From Thermotogota bacterium ADurb.Bin062 (lineage in GTDB: Bacteria > Thermotogota > Thermotogae > MWEM01), in the NCBI GenBank assembly GCA_002071085.1, contig MWEM01000003.1, forward strand, positions 31,023 through 95,022: a stretch of DNA of 64,000 bases, read 5' to 3'. Numbering within the stretch: position 1 is the stretch's first letter; every line of letters begins with the position of its first letter. Of the stretch, positions 49,028 through 57,366 are shown piece by piece. Under the pieces are notes generated by a model. It did no database searches. It worked only from the letters and a program-made list of their open reading frames with translations, and was not told the origin of the DNA. The translations under genes were made by a program, and so were the position numbers.

Positions 49028-50634
49028 GTGTTTTGCACCACCCTGATATGGCGTACCTCTTGTACAAGGTTTTTGTCCATTTCTACCGTCACGATCGTGG
49101 TTTTATCCTGTTTTGGCGTGTTGAGTACCGCTTTCACGACCCCTTGACCGACGCGCTTTCCGGAACGGTCCATCAAGTCCACTGTCGCTTCACGAGCGGG
49201 CTTTGGGATGAATTCATAAGGCAACGTCACCTTCGCGCGGTCGCCCTCGCGCGTCTCATCCACCGTAAAGATCGCCAACCCGGGACAGCGCCCGATGCAC
49301 TGTCCGCATCCGGTGCAGAGATCGAAGTCCACGATCGGAAGATCGTTTATGTCAGAGAACGGTTTGATCGCGCCAAAGGGACAGCTATGCACGCATGGGT
49401 CGCACGGAATCTGCTGATAGCACTCGATGACCGCGTACGCGCGCCTTTTTTTTCGCGTTTCGTCCGGTAACACGCCCGCTAAGTTGGCCGAGCTGGCGAT
49501 TCCGGTGCGAGAGAGCTCTTCGATCGTGTTGCGTCCAGACTGAGGGGAGGATAGCGCGCTCTCGCCGGTGAGTTTTGACAAGCCCGCCCGGATTTTTTCG
49601 CCTACCGGCCCGGCGCGCAAGGCACGCAAGTGTCCCTTCACTTCTTCCACACGGGCTTCGAGATTCAGATCCGGCCGAATTTGCGACGCGGCGTTGAGCC
49701 CGGCGAGCTCACCCTCCAACAGGGCTGCCGTCGCTTCTTCGATACCGGAAAGGTCGCCTGCGATGTAGAGAAACGGAACGTTCGTCCGCATCGATTCATC
49801 CCTAACCGGGACCTGGCCTCCCAGTTCTGGAATGTATTTGAATAGACAACCGCTTTGACCCAAAAGGTCGATCAAAGGGTTCAGCCCGACGGCCAGACAT
49901 ATCGCGTCGCAGTCAACGGTGAACTGGCTTCCGGGGATCTCTTTCCACTTTTCGTCGAGACGGACCAGCTCCGCCCCTTCCACTCGTTCTTTGCCTATGG
50001 CTTTCTTGATCGTGCAGGAAGGGTATATCGGAATACCCAACCGCCTAATTTTAGAGGCGTGAACGAGGTAGCCCCCGATCTTCGACGCGGCTTCCACCAC
50101 GCCGACTACCTCCGCGCCCGCTTGAACCAACTGATAAGAGACGATCAGTCCGATATTCCCGGATCCAATCATTAAAAGGCGCCGAGCCGGAAGAACACCG
50201 TAGATGTTCATCAGCGTTTGCACGGCTCCCGCGCCGTATACTCCGGGGAGATCGTTGTTCTCGAAGGGCAGGAACTTTTCGAAGGCGCCGGTCGCCACGA
50301 TGATGGCTTTGGGTTTGATCTTGATCATCTTTCTGCCTTTCAGGGCGGTTGCGACTCCGTCTTCATAGATACCCAAGGCCGTGGTCGAAAGCGAGACCTC
50401 GACGTTCTTCAACTGAGAAACTACCGTCTCCAAATCCTTGATGATCGCGATCCCGCGTGTTCCCGCGCGTTCAGCGACCGATCCGAAGAATCGATGCGTT
50501 TGTTTGGTGAGTTGCCCCCCCAGGCGCTCCCTCTCCTCCAGAAGTAACACGTTCAACCCCGCCTTGCCAGCTGCCACGGCGGCGCTGATCCCAGCGGGCC
50601 CTCCACCGATGACGAGCAAGTCACAGGTGATCAT
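49024..50634 (-). CDS. FAD/NAD(P)-binding subunit with 4Fe-4S insert (proline dehydrogenase alpha/HcnB-like)
   Basis: A 536-residue flavoprotein. Two dinucleotide motifs are seen: LLVIGGGPAGISAAVAAGKAG at the start and LLMIGSGNIGLIVSYQLVQAG near residue 150. YIAGDLSGIEEATAALLEG is the flavin-binding end of the Rossmann core. A later part has CYQQIPCDPCVHSCPFGAI and CTGCGQCIGRCP, two iron-sulphur sets inserted in the C-terminal third, which ordinary HcnB-like subunits lack. It would take electrons from the substrate-oxidising subunit and pass them to ferredoxin or NAD. It overlaps its neighbours on both sides. Confidence 0.82.
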   Translation of the reverse strand: MITCDLLVIGGGPAGISAAVAAGKAGLNVLLLEERERLGGQLTKQTHRFFGSVAERAGTRGIAIIKDLETVVSQLKNVEVSLSTTALGIYEDGVATALKGRKMIKIKPKAIIVATGAFEKFLPFENNDLPGVYGAGAVQTLMNIYGVLPARRLLMIGSGNIGLIVSYQLVQAGAEVVGVVEAASKIGGYLVHASKIRRLGIPIYPSCTIKKAIGKERVEGAELVRLDEKWKEIPGSQFTVDCDAICLAVGLNPLIDLLGQSGCLFKYIPELGGQVPVRDESMRTNVPFLYIAGDLSGIEEATAALLEGELAGLNAASQIRPDLNLEARVEEVKGHLRALRAGPVGEKIRAGLSKLTGESALSSPQSGRNTIEELSRTGIASSANLAGVLPDETRKKRRAYAVIECYQQIPCDPCVHSCPFGAIKPFSDINDLPIVDFDLCTGCGQCIGRCPGLAIFTVDETREGDRAKVTLPYEFIPKPAREATVDLMDRSGKRVGQGVVKAVLNTPKQDKTTIVTVEMDKNLVQEVRHIRVVQNT

Positions 50635-50935
50635 ACAGGTCTCCTCTGGGGTTTTGGCTCTCTACGACCATACCCTCCTCGATTGGGGTGACACAGCTCC
50701 GAACGTTCGGAAGGCCGTTCACCCGCATGAGGCATGAAGAGCAATGACCGATCGCGCAAAAAAGTCCCCTCGGCCGCCGATGCTCCGGGCTCTCGCTCAG
50801 CTTCCAAATGCCCAACGCGTGCAAAGCGGAAACGATCGTATCTCCTTCGTACCCGGTCACCTCTTCCCCATCAAACGTAAAATGTATCTCCTTGTTCTGG
50901 CGAAAACTCAAGATCGGATGTTCACTGATACGCAC
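50621..50935 (-). CDS. [2Fe-2S] ferredoxin-like subunit (HcnA/SoxD-like)
   Basis: A 104-residue protein with IHFTFDGEEVTGYEGDTIVSALHALG, then CAIGHCSSCLMRVNG and RSCVTPIEEG, the plant-type [2Fe-2S] cysteine pattern (CX4CX2C...C). It matches the small subunit that precedes the alpha subunit in hydrogen-cyanide-synthase and opine/proline dehydrogenase operons. First gene of the proline operon; it overlaps the alpha subunit gene by 14 bases. Confidence 0.85.
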   Translation of the reverse strand: MRISEHPILSFRQNKEIHFTFDGEEVTGYEGDTIVSALHALGIWKLSESPEHRRPRGLFCAIGHCSSCLMRVNGLPNVRSCVTPIEEGMVVESQNPRGDLYDHL

Positions 50936-50980
50936 GGTACACCTCCATACGAGTGATAGCCACCATTACCGTTATACTCT

Positions 50981-51028
50981 CGAAAAATCGGAATAACAAA
51001 AAAATGACGTCGTTTTGTTATTCCGATT
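50981..51028 (-). terminator. Perfect 16-bp hairpin between the AOR gene and the proline operon
   Basis: 50986-51001 and 51013-51028 are perfectly complementary (AATCGGAATAACAAAA and its complement) with an 11-base spacer. Read on the minus strand the stem is followed by a short T-run and probably ends the AOR transcript. It lies only about 50 bases before the start of the proline operon, so it could also affect that operon's expression as an attenuator. Confidence 0.65.
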
Positions 51029-51130
51029 GATATTTCCTATTTTCATTTCTGTGCGTCACCTTGACCTGCCCCGGGCGCTTCTCCAGAATCCGCAAGAGGA
51101 TGAGCCGACCGCTTCTTCCCCTTTCAAACA

Positions 51131-51139
51131 ATTGTATCA
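51131..51139 (-). promoter_or_regulatory. Possible extended -10 promoter of the proline operon
   Basis: Minus-strand TGATACAAT, about 195 bases before the first proline-operon gene and upstream of the 16-bp hairpin. If used, the transcript would pass through that hairpin before reaching the operon, which would make the hairpin an attenuator. The -35 region is weak. Confidence 0.35.
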
Positions 51140-51176
51140 GAATGAGGGTGTCGGTATTCGACTATTTTAATTAACG

Positions 51177-52937
51177 TTAAGTTAACGCTCTGGCGTCTTT
51201 TGCCAACAAATCCTCGAAAATCCGCATCTGTTGCCGATATTCGGCTTCATCCAAGAGGCCGGTCGCCGTGAAAACTGAGGTAAGCTTTTCGGGCAACCGT
51301 TCTCGATCAAAAGAGAAACCCAACGTGTTTTTCAATTCGTACTTCATCACGTGTATTTTTCTTGCAAGTTCTTGCAGTTTCTCTTCGTCCCATGTCGTCA
51401 TTCCCAGAGCGGCTAACCCTTCCAATATTGTGGGCATAGTGAACACATTCCGGGCGAAGAGACAGATCACCAGCGAGTTCAGCACGGTACGCCATCGTCC
51501 TTCGCGAAACAAGTCCTCTGTCCACTCTCGCGCGGGCTTCTCGATCTCGCTTTTTTTCTGGTCTAACGAGTACCCGGCCGAATCCAGATGGGAATGGCGA
51601 ACGCCGGTGGAAAAGCCCAAAAACCCGTGGAGTCCGGTCATATATCCCGGCGCCTCGTTCCTTCCAAACGTGATCGCGAAAGACTCGCCCCCGTACTTCT
51701 CGGCGAGAAAAGCCGTCCCTTTCTCTACATCTCGGTAGAACTCCATATCTCCTTCGATCACGCGCCGAAGAATCCGTTCGTAGGTGTCGGCATCTCCGAA
51801 CTTAAAGACCAACCCTCCTGTCTCTCGAGTGGTGATCACCCCTTTCATAAAGGCTTCCGTTGACCATGCGAGGGTGACCCCCATACTGATGGCGTCCCAG
51901 CCCTGCTTTTCTATGAGCAGGAGCAAACGGAGCACGTCTTCCGGACTGTTGATCGAGAGGTTGGAGCCTAACGCGTAGATCAATTCATAGTCATAGGCGA
52001 TCTTATTGGCCTTGTACTGATGGTTTTTTTCATCGAAGGATTCCCGTAAGATTGCCATATGGATGCACCCGACCGGGCAGTGCGCGCAGGCGATCTTCTG
52101 GATCAACAACTGGTCGGCAAAGCGTTCGCCACTGATGGATGCCGCTCCCTCGAAAAAGCCTTGTGAGAAATTTCTTGTGGGTAGGCCGTTGATGCGGCTC
52201 AGCGGAAGGATATTCATCGAAGTGCCGAGATCGTGGTACTTGCTCAGCGCCGGCGAATGGACGAACTGATCGTAGAGGTTTTTATAAAACTTGAGATAAC
52301 GGCCTTTGTTTGACCCTAACTCGATTCCGCCGTTTCCGGAAACGATCACCGCTTTCAGGTTCTTATTGCCAAATACCCCGCCCAAACCCAATCGCCCGAA
52401 ATGCCGGGAGGTGTCGACGGTGACACAGGCGATGGGCGACTCGCGCTCTCCCGCAGGGCCGACCCGCATAATCGAGCTTTTCCAGGTGTTGCCGATCCGT
52501 TCTCTCAACACCCGTTCCGAGGCGAGGGCCGACATGCCTTTGAGCGAATAGGCCCGATGGATGGAGACCTCGTGGTTGACGATCCGAACGTAACAAGGAA
52601 AAGCCGATCTGCCCGTGATTTTCAAGATGTGAATTCCGGCCTGAAACAACGCCATCGCCAGGTTCCCGCCCGCGTGAGACTCTCCCAGATTACCCGTCAG
52701 AGGGGAGATGAACAGGGCGACCGTTTTCGTGCACAGCGGATAAAGGCCATTGAAGGGTCCAATGGCGAAAAATACCGGTGAGGGGGGTGCATAAGGATCC
52801 TTGTTCAGGGCGATTTCATCGGTCAACAGTTTCGTGGCCGCCCCCGTTCCACCCAGGTAGGTATCGAACAGCTCGTCGACGGGTGTGATCTGAGAGGTGC
52901 CGGTTGTCAAGTCGACGGTCATCATTATCGGTTTCAC
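51177..52937 (-). CDS. aor: Tungsten-type aldehyde:ferredoxin oxidoreductase
   Basis: A 586-residue enzyme of the AOR family, oxidising aldehydes to acids with ferredoxin. The GTG at 52937 overlaps the stop codon of the preceding ferredoxin gene (GTGA) and has GGAGGTG before it. Pterin-binding segments are YLGGTGAATKLL, FAIGPFNGLYPLCTKTVALF, GNLGESHAGGNLAMALFQAG and GLGGVFGNKNLKAV. The 4Fe-4S cysteines are CAHCPVGC near residue 275 and a later one in LVICLFARNVF. It is somewhat shorter than the 605-residue archaeal model. Likely substrates are aldehydes from amino-acid breakdown; the nearby IorAB supports aromatic aldehydes, but this is inference. Confidence 0.88.
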   Translation of the reverse strand: MKPIMMTVDLTTGTSQITPVDELFDTYLGGTGAATKLLTDEIALNKDPYAPPSPVFFAIGPFNGLYPLCTKTVALFISPLTGNLGESHAGGNLAMALFQAGIHILKITGRSAFPCYVRIVNHEVSIHRAYSLKGMSALASERVLRERIGNTWKSSIMRVGPAGERESPIACVTVDTSRHFGRLGLGGVFGNKNLKAVIVSGNGGIELGSNKGRYLKFYKNLYDQFVHSPALSKYHDLGTSMNILPLSRINGLPTRNFSQGFFEGAASISGERFADQLLIQKIACAHCPVGCIHMAILRESFDEKNHQYKANKIAYDYELIYALGSNLSINSPEDVLRLLLLIEKQGWDAISMGVTLAWSTEAFMKGVITTRETGGLVFKFGDADTYERILRRVIEGDMEFYRDVEKGTAFLAEKYGGESFAITFGRNEAPGYMTGLHGFLGFSTGVRHSHLDSAGYSLDQKKSEIEKPAREWTEDLFREGRWRTVLNSLVICLFARNVFTMPTILEGLAALGMTTWDEEKLQELARKIHVMKYELKNTLGFSFDRERLPEKLTSVFTATGLLDEAEYRQQMRIFEDLLAKDARALT

Positions 52938-53335
52938 CTTTGATCCACCTCCATCATCTCCAGAACGTGGTTTGGACAAAACGACACGCACACGCCGCAA
53001 TGGCGGCACGGCAACGGGATACGAGTGGAAAAGTCCCATTGGAGCGCGGAAGGCGCGCAAGCTTCGATACAAAGACCGCAATGGATGCACAGCGATTCGT
53101 CCAACTGGACCCCGCCTCCCTTTCGTGGGGTGAGCGCCCCCGTTGGGCAGGCTCTGGCGCAATCCGGATCGATACATCCGTAACACGCGCGGATAGAGAA
53201 AGCGCCTTCTACGCCGTGATAAGCGCGTACCTTCAACGCCGCTTTTTCGAAGCCGATCGTGTTCCGCCACGTTCTAGAGCAAGCCATCATACAGCAACCG
53301 CATCCGATGCACTGTTCTCGTTGAACGATTCTCAA
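52934..53335 (-). CDS. Polyferredoxin partner of AOR (four 4Fe-4S motifs)
   Basis: A 133-residue iron-sulphur protein with CIGCGCCMMACS, CYGCIDPDCARACP, CIHCGLCIEACAP and CRHCGVCVSFCP, enough ligands for four clusters. Such polyferredoxins accompany AOR-type enzymes in several anaerobes and relay electrons from the tungstopterin to ferredoxin. The TTG at 53335 is the best in-frame start visible, although a GGAGG lies somewhat far upstream (about 20 bases). It overlaps the AOR gene by four bases. Confidence 0.85.
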   Translation of the reverse strand: MRIVQREQCIGCGCCMMACSRTWRNTIGFEKAALKVRAYHGVEGAFSIRACYGCIDPDCARACPTGALTPRKGGGVQLDESLCIHCGLCIEACAPSALQWDFSTRIPLPCRHCGVCVSFCPNHVLEMMEVDQR

Positions 53336-53494
53336 CAGCTTTGCGATAAGCCAAACCTCCTTAGGGGTCGTCCGATCCTATGGGCTCGAGCGTTGACAGA
53401 AGAGGACTCCGCCCGTTCTTTCCACGAAACGACGCGCGGAAACCCCCGTCATATCAATTTCTGGCCGTCGCATTTCCTGCGTGGAAAGACCACC

Positions 53495-54244
53495 CTACTC
53501 GACCAACTCTTTTAGGGCTTCGATCATACCGCCCCGAACCACGTCGACGAGTTCCTCTTCGCTCTTATACAGACTCGCGTCCACGGGGGGAAGGATGCGC
53601 GCTTTCACCTTCGCCCGTTTGATAAAGACCGTCCCCTTCGGCATGATGTTTTCGTTCCCGGTGATGACGAGCGGTACGATTAGCGACTTCGTCATCATCG
53701 CAATTCGGAGGCTCCCCTTGGCGAACGGGCCTATCCGGCCGTCCAGACTGCGGGTGCCTTCCGGAAAGAGCGCGAGGATATGGCCTTTCCGAAGAAGGTC
53801 CAACGCAGCGCGTAGAGCATAGACCGCCTGACGCGGATCATCTCGGTCGATGAAAACCGCCATCCGCTTCGCAAGGACGCCGACAATCGGGTAGGAGGCG
53901 ATCTCCTTTTTAACGAGGAAGAAGGCTTCCGGCGCGATGTAGCTATAGACCAAAGAGGCGTCGAAGGCGCTAAGGTGATTGGATGCGATCATATACCCTC
54001 GATCTTTTGGAAGGTTCTCAAACCCATCGATCTCCGGCTTCATACCAAACCAAAGATAACTTCGGCGGGAGATCTCCACCCCTTTGCTCCGGGCGTAGAC
54101 AGCGGCCGCCTCTTCACCGCGGCGTTTTTCCAGCCAGCGGATACGCCAGGTGTAATAGAGGCTGTACAAAAGGTAGTAGAGCATAATGCACGTATAATAC
54201 GCGAGGTATCCAATGGCCTTAAACGGGAAGAAAATATAATTCAT
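53495..54244 (-). CDS. plsC: 1-acyl-sn-glycerol-3-phosphate acyltransferase
   Basis: A 249-residue membrane-associated PlsC-type enzyme for phosphatidic acid synthesis. An N-terminal hydrophobic segment (IGYLAYYTCIMLYYLLYSLYY) anchors it. The catalytic HX4D is in ASNHLSAFDASLVY, the acceptor-binding motif in ALFPEGTRSLDG, and VPLVITGNENIMPKG is conserved. ATG 54244 is preceded by GGAGAAACATAAACA. Likely a housekeeping gene; the gap to the upstream hexosaminidase gene is 27 bases, so co-transcription is possible. Confidence 0.9.
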   Translation of the reverse strand: MNYIFFPFKAIGYLAYYTCIMLYYLLYSLYYTWRIRWLEKRRGEEAAAVYARSKGVEISRRSYLWFGMKPEIDGFENLPKDRGYMIASNHLSAFDASLVYSYIAPEAFFLVKKEIASYPIVGVLAKRMAVFIDRDDPRQAVYALRAALDLLRKGHILALFPEGTRSLDGRIGPFAKGSLRIAMMTKSLIVPLVITGNENIMPKGTVFIKRAKVKARILPPVDASLYKSEEELVDVVRGGMIEALKELVE

Positions 54245-54271
54245 TGTTTATGTTTCTCCATAGTTTTAGGT

Positions 54272-55654
54272 TTATTCCCAGCTTCTCAAACGAAGTAGCG
54301 CGCCGATTTTCGCGATCATCGTCATCGCAAACTCCCTTATCCCCGAGCCCGCGCACACTGTTTGATGGTCCACGGTCTTCGAAACTCGAGTTTTCAAGTC
54401 CGCTAAGGCGTTGGCGCTTTTATCCAAAGTTTCCCTATCGAGAGTTTCTTGAAAGAAGAGCGGGAACATTCCGGCCAACTCTGCCGCTTTCAGGAGGAGC
54501 GCGCCCCAACTTTCGAACTCGACCAACCAGGGCCGAACCTCTCGAAGCCACGCAAGGGGCATCGTCGTTTTAAGCGTCTGCACTGCTTCGTTGAGCGTCA
54601 AGGCGTGTTGTTGTAATAGAGAGGCCGCTTGCGCGATCGACCCGGATCGCGCGGAAGAAGAATAGGCGTCTATCCAACGATCAGAGACCATTTCCTCTCC
54701 TTTTGGGTTGAGCGGACTGATCAGGTTCATCTCCGCAAAGAGCTTCAGACTCTGAGCGCAGTGAGGCGCGAAAGCTTCCAACGCGCTTTCCCAAGCGGAT
54801 AGGGGGTCATATGTCGCGGGGTCTTTCAAATAGGCGGCGATGCTCGTCAAAACGGGAATAGAGGCCATCGCTTGGTTCATTGGGTTGATCAAAAATCCGC
54901 GACTGACCGTGGGCAGTCTCACGTCACGGCCGGTGTAAGGCCCGATGTGGAGCTCGCAAGCCATTGAGCCATCATTCACAGGGTAGTTGTCCCAATAGAC
55001 CACCTTCCTTCGAAGGGTTCGACTCACCGTTTCGGCGTCTTCGAACGGAATTGTTCGCGAGCAGACCTGCGGTCCCGTCCAAAGCGCGTCGATGTCGGGA
55101 TGCAACCCTGAGCCAATCTCTTTGAGATATGGGGTCTGGCCATTCCCACAGTACTGGGTCGGGCAGAACAGGAAAGAGGTTACCGCGGTCAAGTTTTTCA
55201 AACGCTCATAGACGTGGTTCGTAAAAAAAACCTGCGCGTCGGCCAAACTGGCAAAGGTGCCCCGGTCCGCCTCCTTTTGCAAGGATAAGGGGATGTCGTC
55301 CAAGAACAGACAAAAATCCGAGACGCCGATAGCCGCGAACGAGAGGTATTTCCGGACTAGCGCATCGATCTGTCCAAAATCGGAATAGGTCAACGTTAAC
55401 CCCGGACTCAAGGCTAACGCCACGCCAACGCCCGACCCCTTCCCGGCTTCGACCAGCGCGTTGAACTCCCGGATAAACTCCTGCGGGTACGGTGTTTCCC
55501 AACGGTGCCGGTGCAACAGGTCATTCTTGGGGGCATAGACGTACAGATTCATTTCGAGTCGGGCCATTTCTTGAATGATTTGCGTCCGTTCTTCCATCGT
55601 CCAAGGAGGTCCGTAAAACCCCTCTACGACGCCTCTGATCTGAAAACCGCTCAT
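54272..55654 (-). CDS. GH84 beta-N-acetylglucosaminidase (O-GlcNAcase-like)
   Basis: A 460-residue protein without a signal peptide. FQIRGVVEGFYGPPWTMEER at the start is the GH84 signature, and the catalytic aspartate pair is in FCLFLDDIPLSLQKE near residue 120. VVYWDNYPVND and GFLINPMNQAMASIPVLTSIAAYL complete the barrel. The last 170 residues form a helical domain. The ATG at 55654 is behind AAAGGAGCG; upstream in-frame codons lie in non-coding-like sequence. It uses substrate-assisted removal of terminal beta-GlcNAc. A cytoplasmic role in recycling amino-sugar conjugates is likely. Confidence 0.9.
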   Translation of the reverse strand: MSGFQIRGVVEGFYGPPWTMEERTQIIQEMARLEMNLYVYAPKNDLLHRHRWETPYPQEFIREFNALVEAGKGSGVGVALALSPGLTLTYSDFGQIDALVRKYLSFAAIGVSDFCLFLDDIPLSLQKEADRGTFASLADAQVFFTNHVYERLKNLTAVTSFLFCPTQYCGNGQTPYLKEIGSGLHPDIDALWTGPQVCSRTIPFEDAETVSRTLRRKVVYWDNYPVNDGSMACELHIGPYTGRDVRLPTVSRGFLINPMNQAMASIPVLTSIAAYLKDPATYDPLSAWESALEAFAPHCAQSLKLFAEMNLISPLNPKGEEMVSDRWIDAYSSSARSGSIAQAASLLQQHALTLNEAVQTLKTTMPLAWLREVRPWLVEFESWGALLLKAAELAGMFPLFFQETLDRETLDKSANALADLKTRVSKTVDHQTVCAGSGIREFAMTMIAKIGALLRLRSWE

Positions 55655-55740
55655 TCCACTCGCTCCTTTGCTATGTTTGGGACATTTCTTAGAGAACGCG
55701 GTTCGGTTTTCATATAAAAGATAGTCCGCGCCCACGCACC

Positions 55741-55776
55741 CGGGAAAAAACAAGGCGTACGTTAACGTACGCCTTG
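55741..55776 (-). terminator. Terminator with a perfect 26-bp palindrome after the small lipoprotein gene
   Basis: 55751-55776 is a perfect palindrome (two 13-base arms, CAAGGCGTACGTT and its complement). On the minus strand it is followed by six T (55745-55750). It ends the two-lipoprotein unit above the GH84 gene. Confidence 0.8.
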
Positions 55777-55844
55777 TCCTCGACCATTCATACCGCTTGG
55801 TTAAGTCCGTTCGCTCAAAACGAGCGATCAAACGCGGAACCGCT

Positions 55845-56273
55845 TTAAAGGTGTTCCCACTCCGCCTCGAAGGTGCCGCCAGTCGAGGCAGCCCCGAGCG
55901 TTCGGGTGACCGTTCCGGTCATCTTTTTTTGGTAGCGGAGCACCATATCATCGAGCTCGGCCGAAAAATGATAGACGTTTCCTGTTGCGGTGTGCGTAAA
56001 AGAAATCTCCATCTTGGCCGGTATGCCGAACTTCGCGCCGGAAATCGTCCCCGTAATCGCAAACCCGTTAAAGGGGGCTCCATGCGTCATGCCGCCCAAA
56101 CCGCCAAAGTTGTCGGACCAGATATGGATGAGTTGCGTCGCTAAACCCGGTATTGTCGTTGTGAAGGTCCAATAACCCGTGATGTTTGGGTAAGCTTGTA
56201 GCGCGACATAACAACCGGATGTCGCGAACGTCAATACCAGTACCATCAAAGAAATCACTAAGAGTTTTTTCAT
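55845..56273 (-). CDS. Small predicted lipoprotein
   Basis: A 142-residue protein with signal MKKLLVISLMVLVLTFA and lipobox TSGC. The mature part is beta-rich: YPNITGYWTFTTTIPG, FNGFAITGTISGAKFG, MEISFTHTATGNVYHFSAELD and a final TGTVTRTLGAASTGGTFEAEW. This alternation of strands suggests a small beta-barrel or lipocalin-like fold. Function unknown. It is 37 bases downstream of another small lipoprotein gene of similar design and ends in a strong terminator. Confidence 0.7.
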   Translation of the reverse strand: MKKLLVISLMVLVLTFATSGCYVALQAYPNITGYWTFTTTIPGLATQLIHIWSDNFGGLGGMTHGAPFNGFAITGTISGAKFGIPAKMEISFTHTATGNVYHFSAELDDMVLRYQKKMTGTVTRTLGAASTGGTFEAEWEHL

Positions 56274-56310
56274 CCTAAACGCCTCCCCTGGATGTGTTGT
56301 TCAAGCCCGT

Positions 56311-56682
56311 TTACTGCTTGACGGCTTCAAAACGATTTCCGTCTTTCTCCACAGTTCCTACGATCTTCGGAGAGGTTCTGTCGATCTTGCCGTTCAGCAC
56401 TTGATCGCCAACGAGAATGTTGATGTTGCCTTGGCTATCCGCGTTATAGCGGAAGTCGTGGTCGACACCGTCGATAGAAAACTTGCCGGTCGTGAAATTC
56501 ATAACGATGCCATCGGGGTCGGGCGCTCGCGCTTCCCCTAACAGAAAGCCCCAATCGAAGGTCACAGCCCACGGGCCTCCCAACCAGGAGAACGGCCATC
56601 CCACCGTGACACTACAGTTGGTCATAAATAAAGCCATCAATAAAAGCAAGCTTAACAGCAGTACGATACGAACTTTTTTCAT
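56311..56682 (-). CDS. Small predicted lipoprotein
   Basis: A 123-residue protein; ATG 56682 follows AGGAGGTG. The signal (KKVRIVLLLSLLLLMALF) ends in a lipobox-like MTNC. The mature part, GGPWAVTFDWGFLLGEA, DGIVMNFTTGKFSIDGVDHDFRYN, ILVGDQVLNGKIDRTSPKIVGTVEKDG, is beta-rich and resembles the next protein in plan: short strands with a final 'G.V....N.FEA'. The pair may be diverged paralogues. Function unknown. Confidence 0.7.
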   Translation of the reverse strand: MKKVRIVLLLSLLLLMALFMTNCSVTVGWPFSWLGGPWAVTFDWGFLLGEARAPDPDGIVMNFTTGKFSIDGVDHDFRYNADSQGNINILVGDQVLNGKIDRTSPKIVGTVEKDGNRFEAVKQ

Positions 56683-56781
56683 ACTCACACCTCCTGAAAG
56701 ATTTCTCCCTTTGTATATTCTACACTTATTTTGCAAAAAAAGCAAGGAAGACGCTAGAACGGATATTTACCGGCTGTTAGC

Positions 56782-57366
56782 TCAATTCTTCTGTGTGAAA
56801 CCGTATCCTTTAGCTAAAGCCGTTTGGTTTTTTTCATGGAACCGCTCTTTGATCAACTTCATCAATACAGCCTCCGTTTGATCGTACCCGATCCCCAGAG
56901 TTTTCGCCAAAACGCCCAGTAATACGGTGTTTTGATAGCTCGTCCCGCCGATTTCGGCTGCCCATTCGGTTACCGGCACCCGAAGCGCCCGTCCGGTCTT
57001 TTCGATCTCGTCGTCTAACCCCTGAGGATACTCTTTTTTCGCGGAAAAGATCGGCGCCGAAGGGATCATCGTATCGGCGTAGATCACAGTCCCGCCCGCC
57101 TTGAGGTAGGGAAGGAACCGATAGGTCTCCATCTTCTCGAACCCGAGTAAAATATCCGCGCCTCCGTGACCCACAAAAGGCGAGTACACCTTTTTTCCAA
57201 ACCGGATTTGTGTGGAGACGGAGCCCCCCCGTTGGGCCATTCCGTGGACCTCGGACATCTTGACATCGTATCCATTTTCGACCAGCAGCTCAGATAACAC
57301 CTTGGAGACGAGGAGTATACCCTGTCCTCCCACTCCGACCAGTACGACGGTTTTTGTTTCAGACAT
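56782..57366 (-). CDS. iorB: Indolepyruvate:ferredoxin oxidoreductase beta subunit
   Basis: A 194-residue subunit with TVVLVGVGGQGILLVSKVLSE at the start and VKMSEVHGMAQRGGSVSTQIRFG, the IorB/gamma-domain signature. The ATG at 57366 lies inside the end of iorA (overlap ATGTCTGA). With IorA it converts aryl pyruvates (from Trp, Phe, Tyr) to arylacetyl-CoA, CO2 and reduced ferredoxin. Confidence 0.93.
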   Translation of the reverse strand: MSETKTVVLVGVGGQGILLVSKVLSELLVENGYDVKMSEVHGMAQRGGSVSTQIRFGKKVYSPFVGHGGADILLGFEKMETYRFLPYLKAGGTVIYADTMIPSAPIFSAKKEYPQGLDDEIEKTGRALRVPVTEWAAEIGGTSYQNTVLLGVLAKTLGIGYDQTEAVLMKLIKERFHEKNQTALAKGYGFTQKN

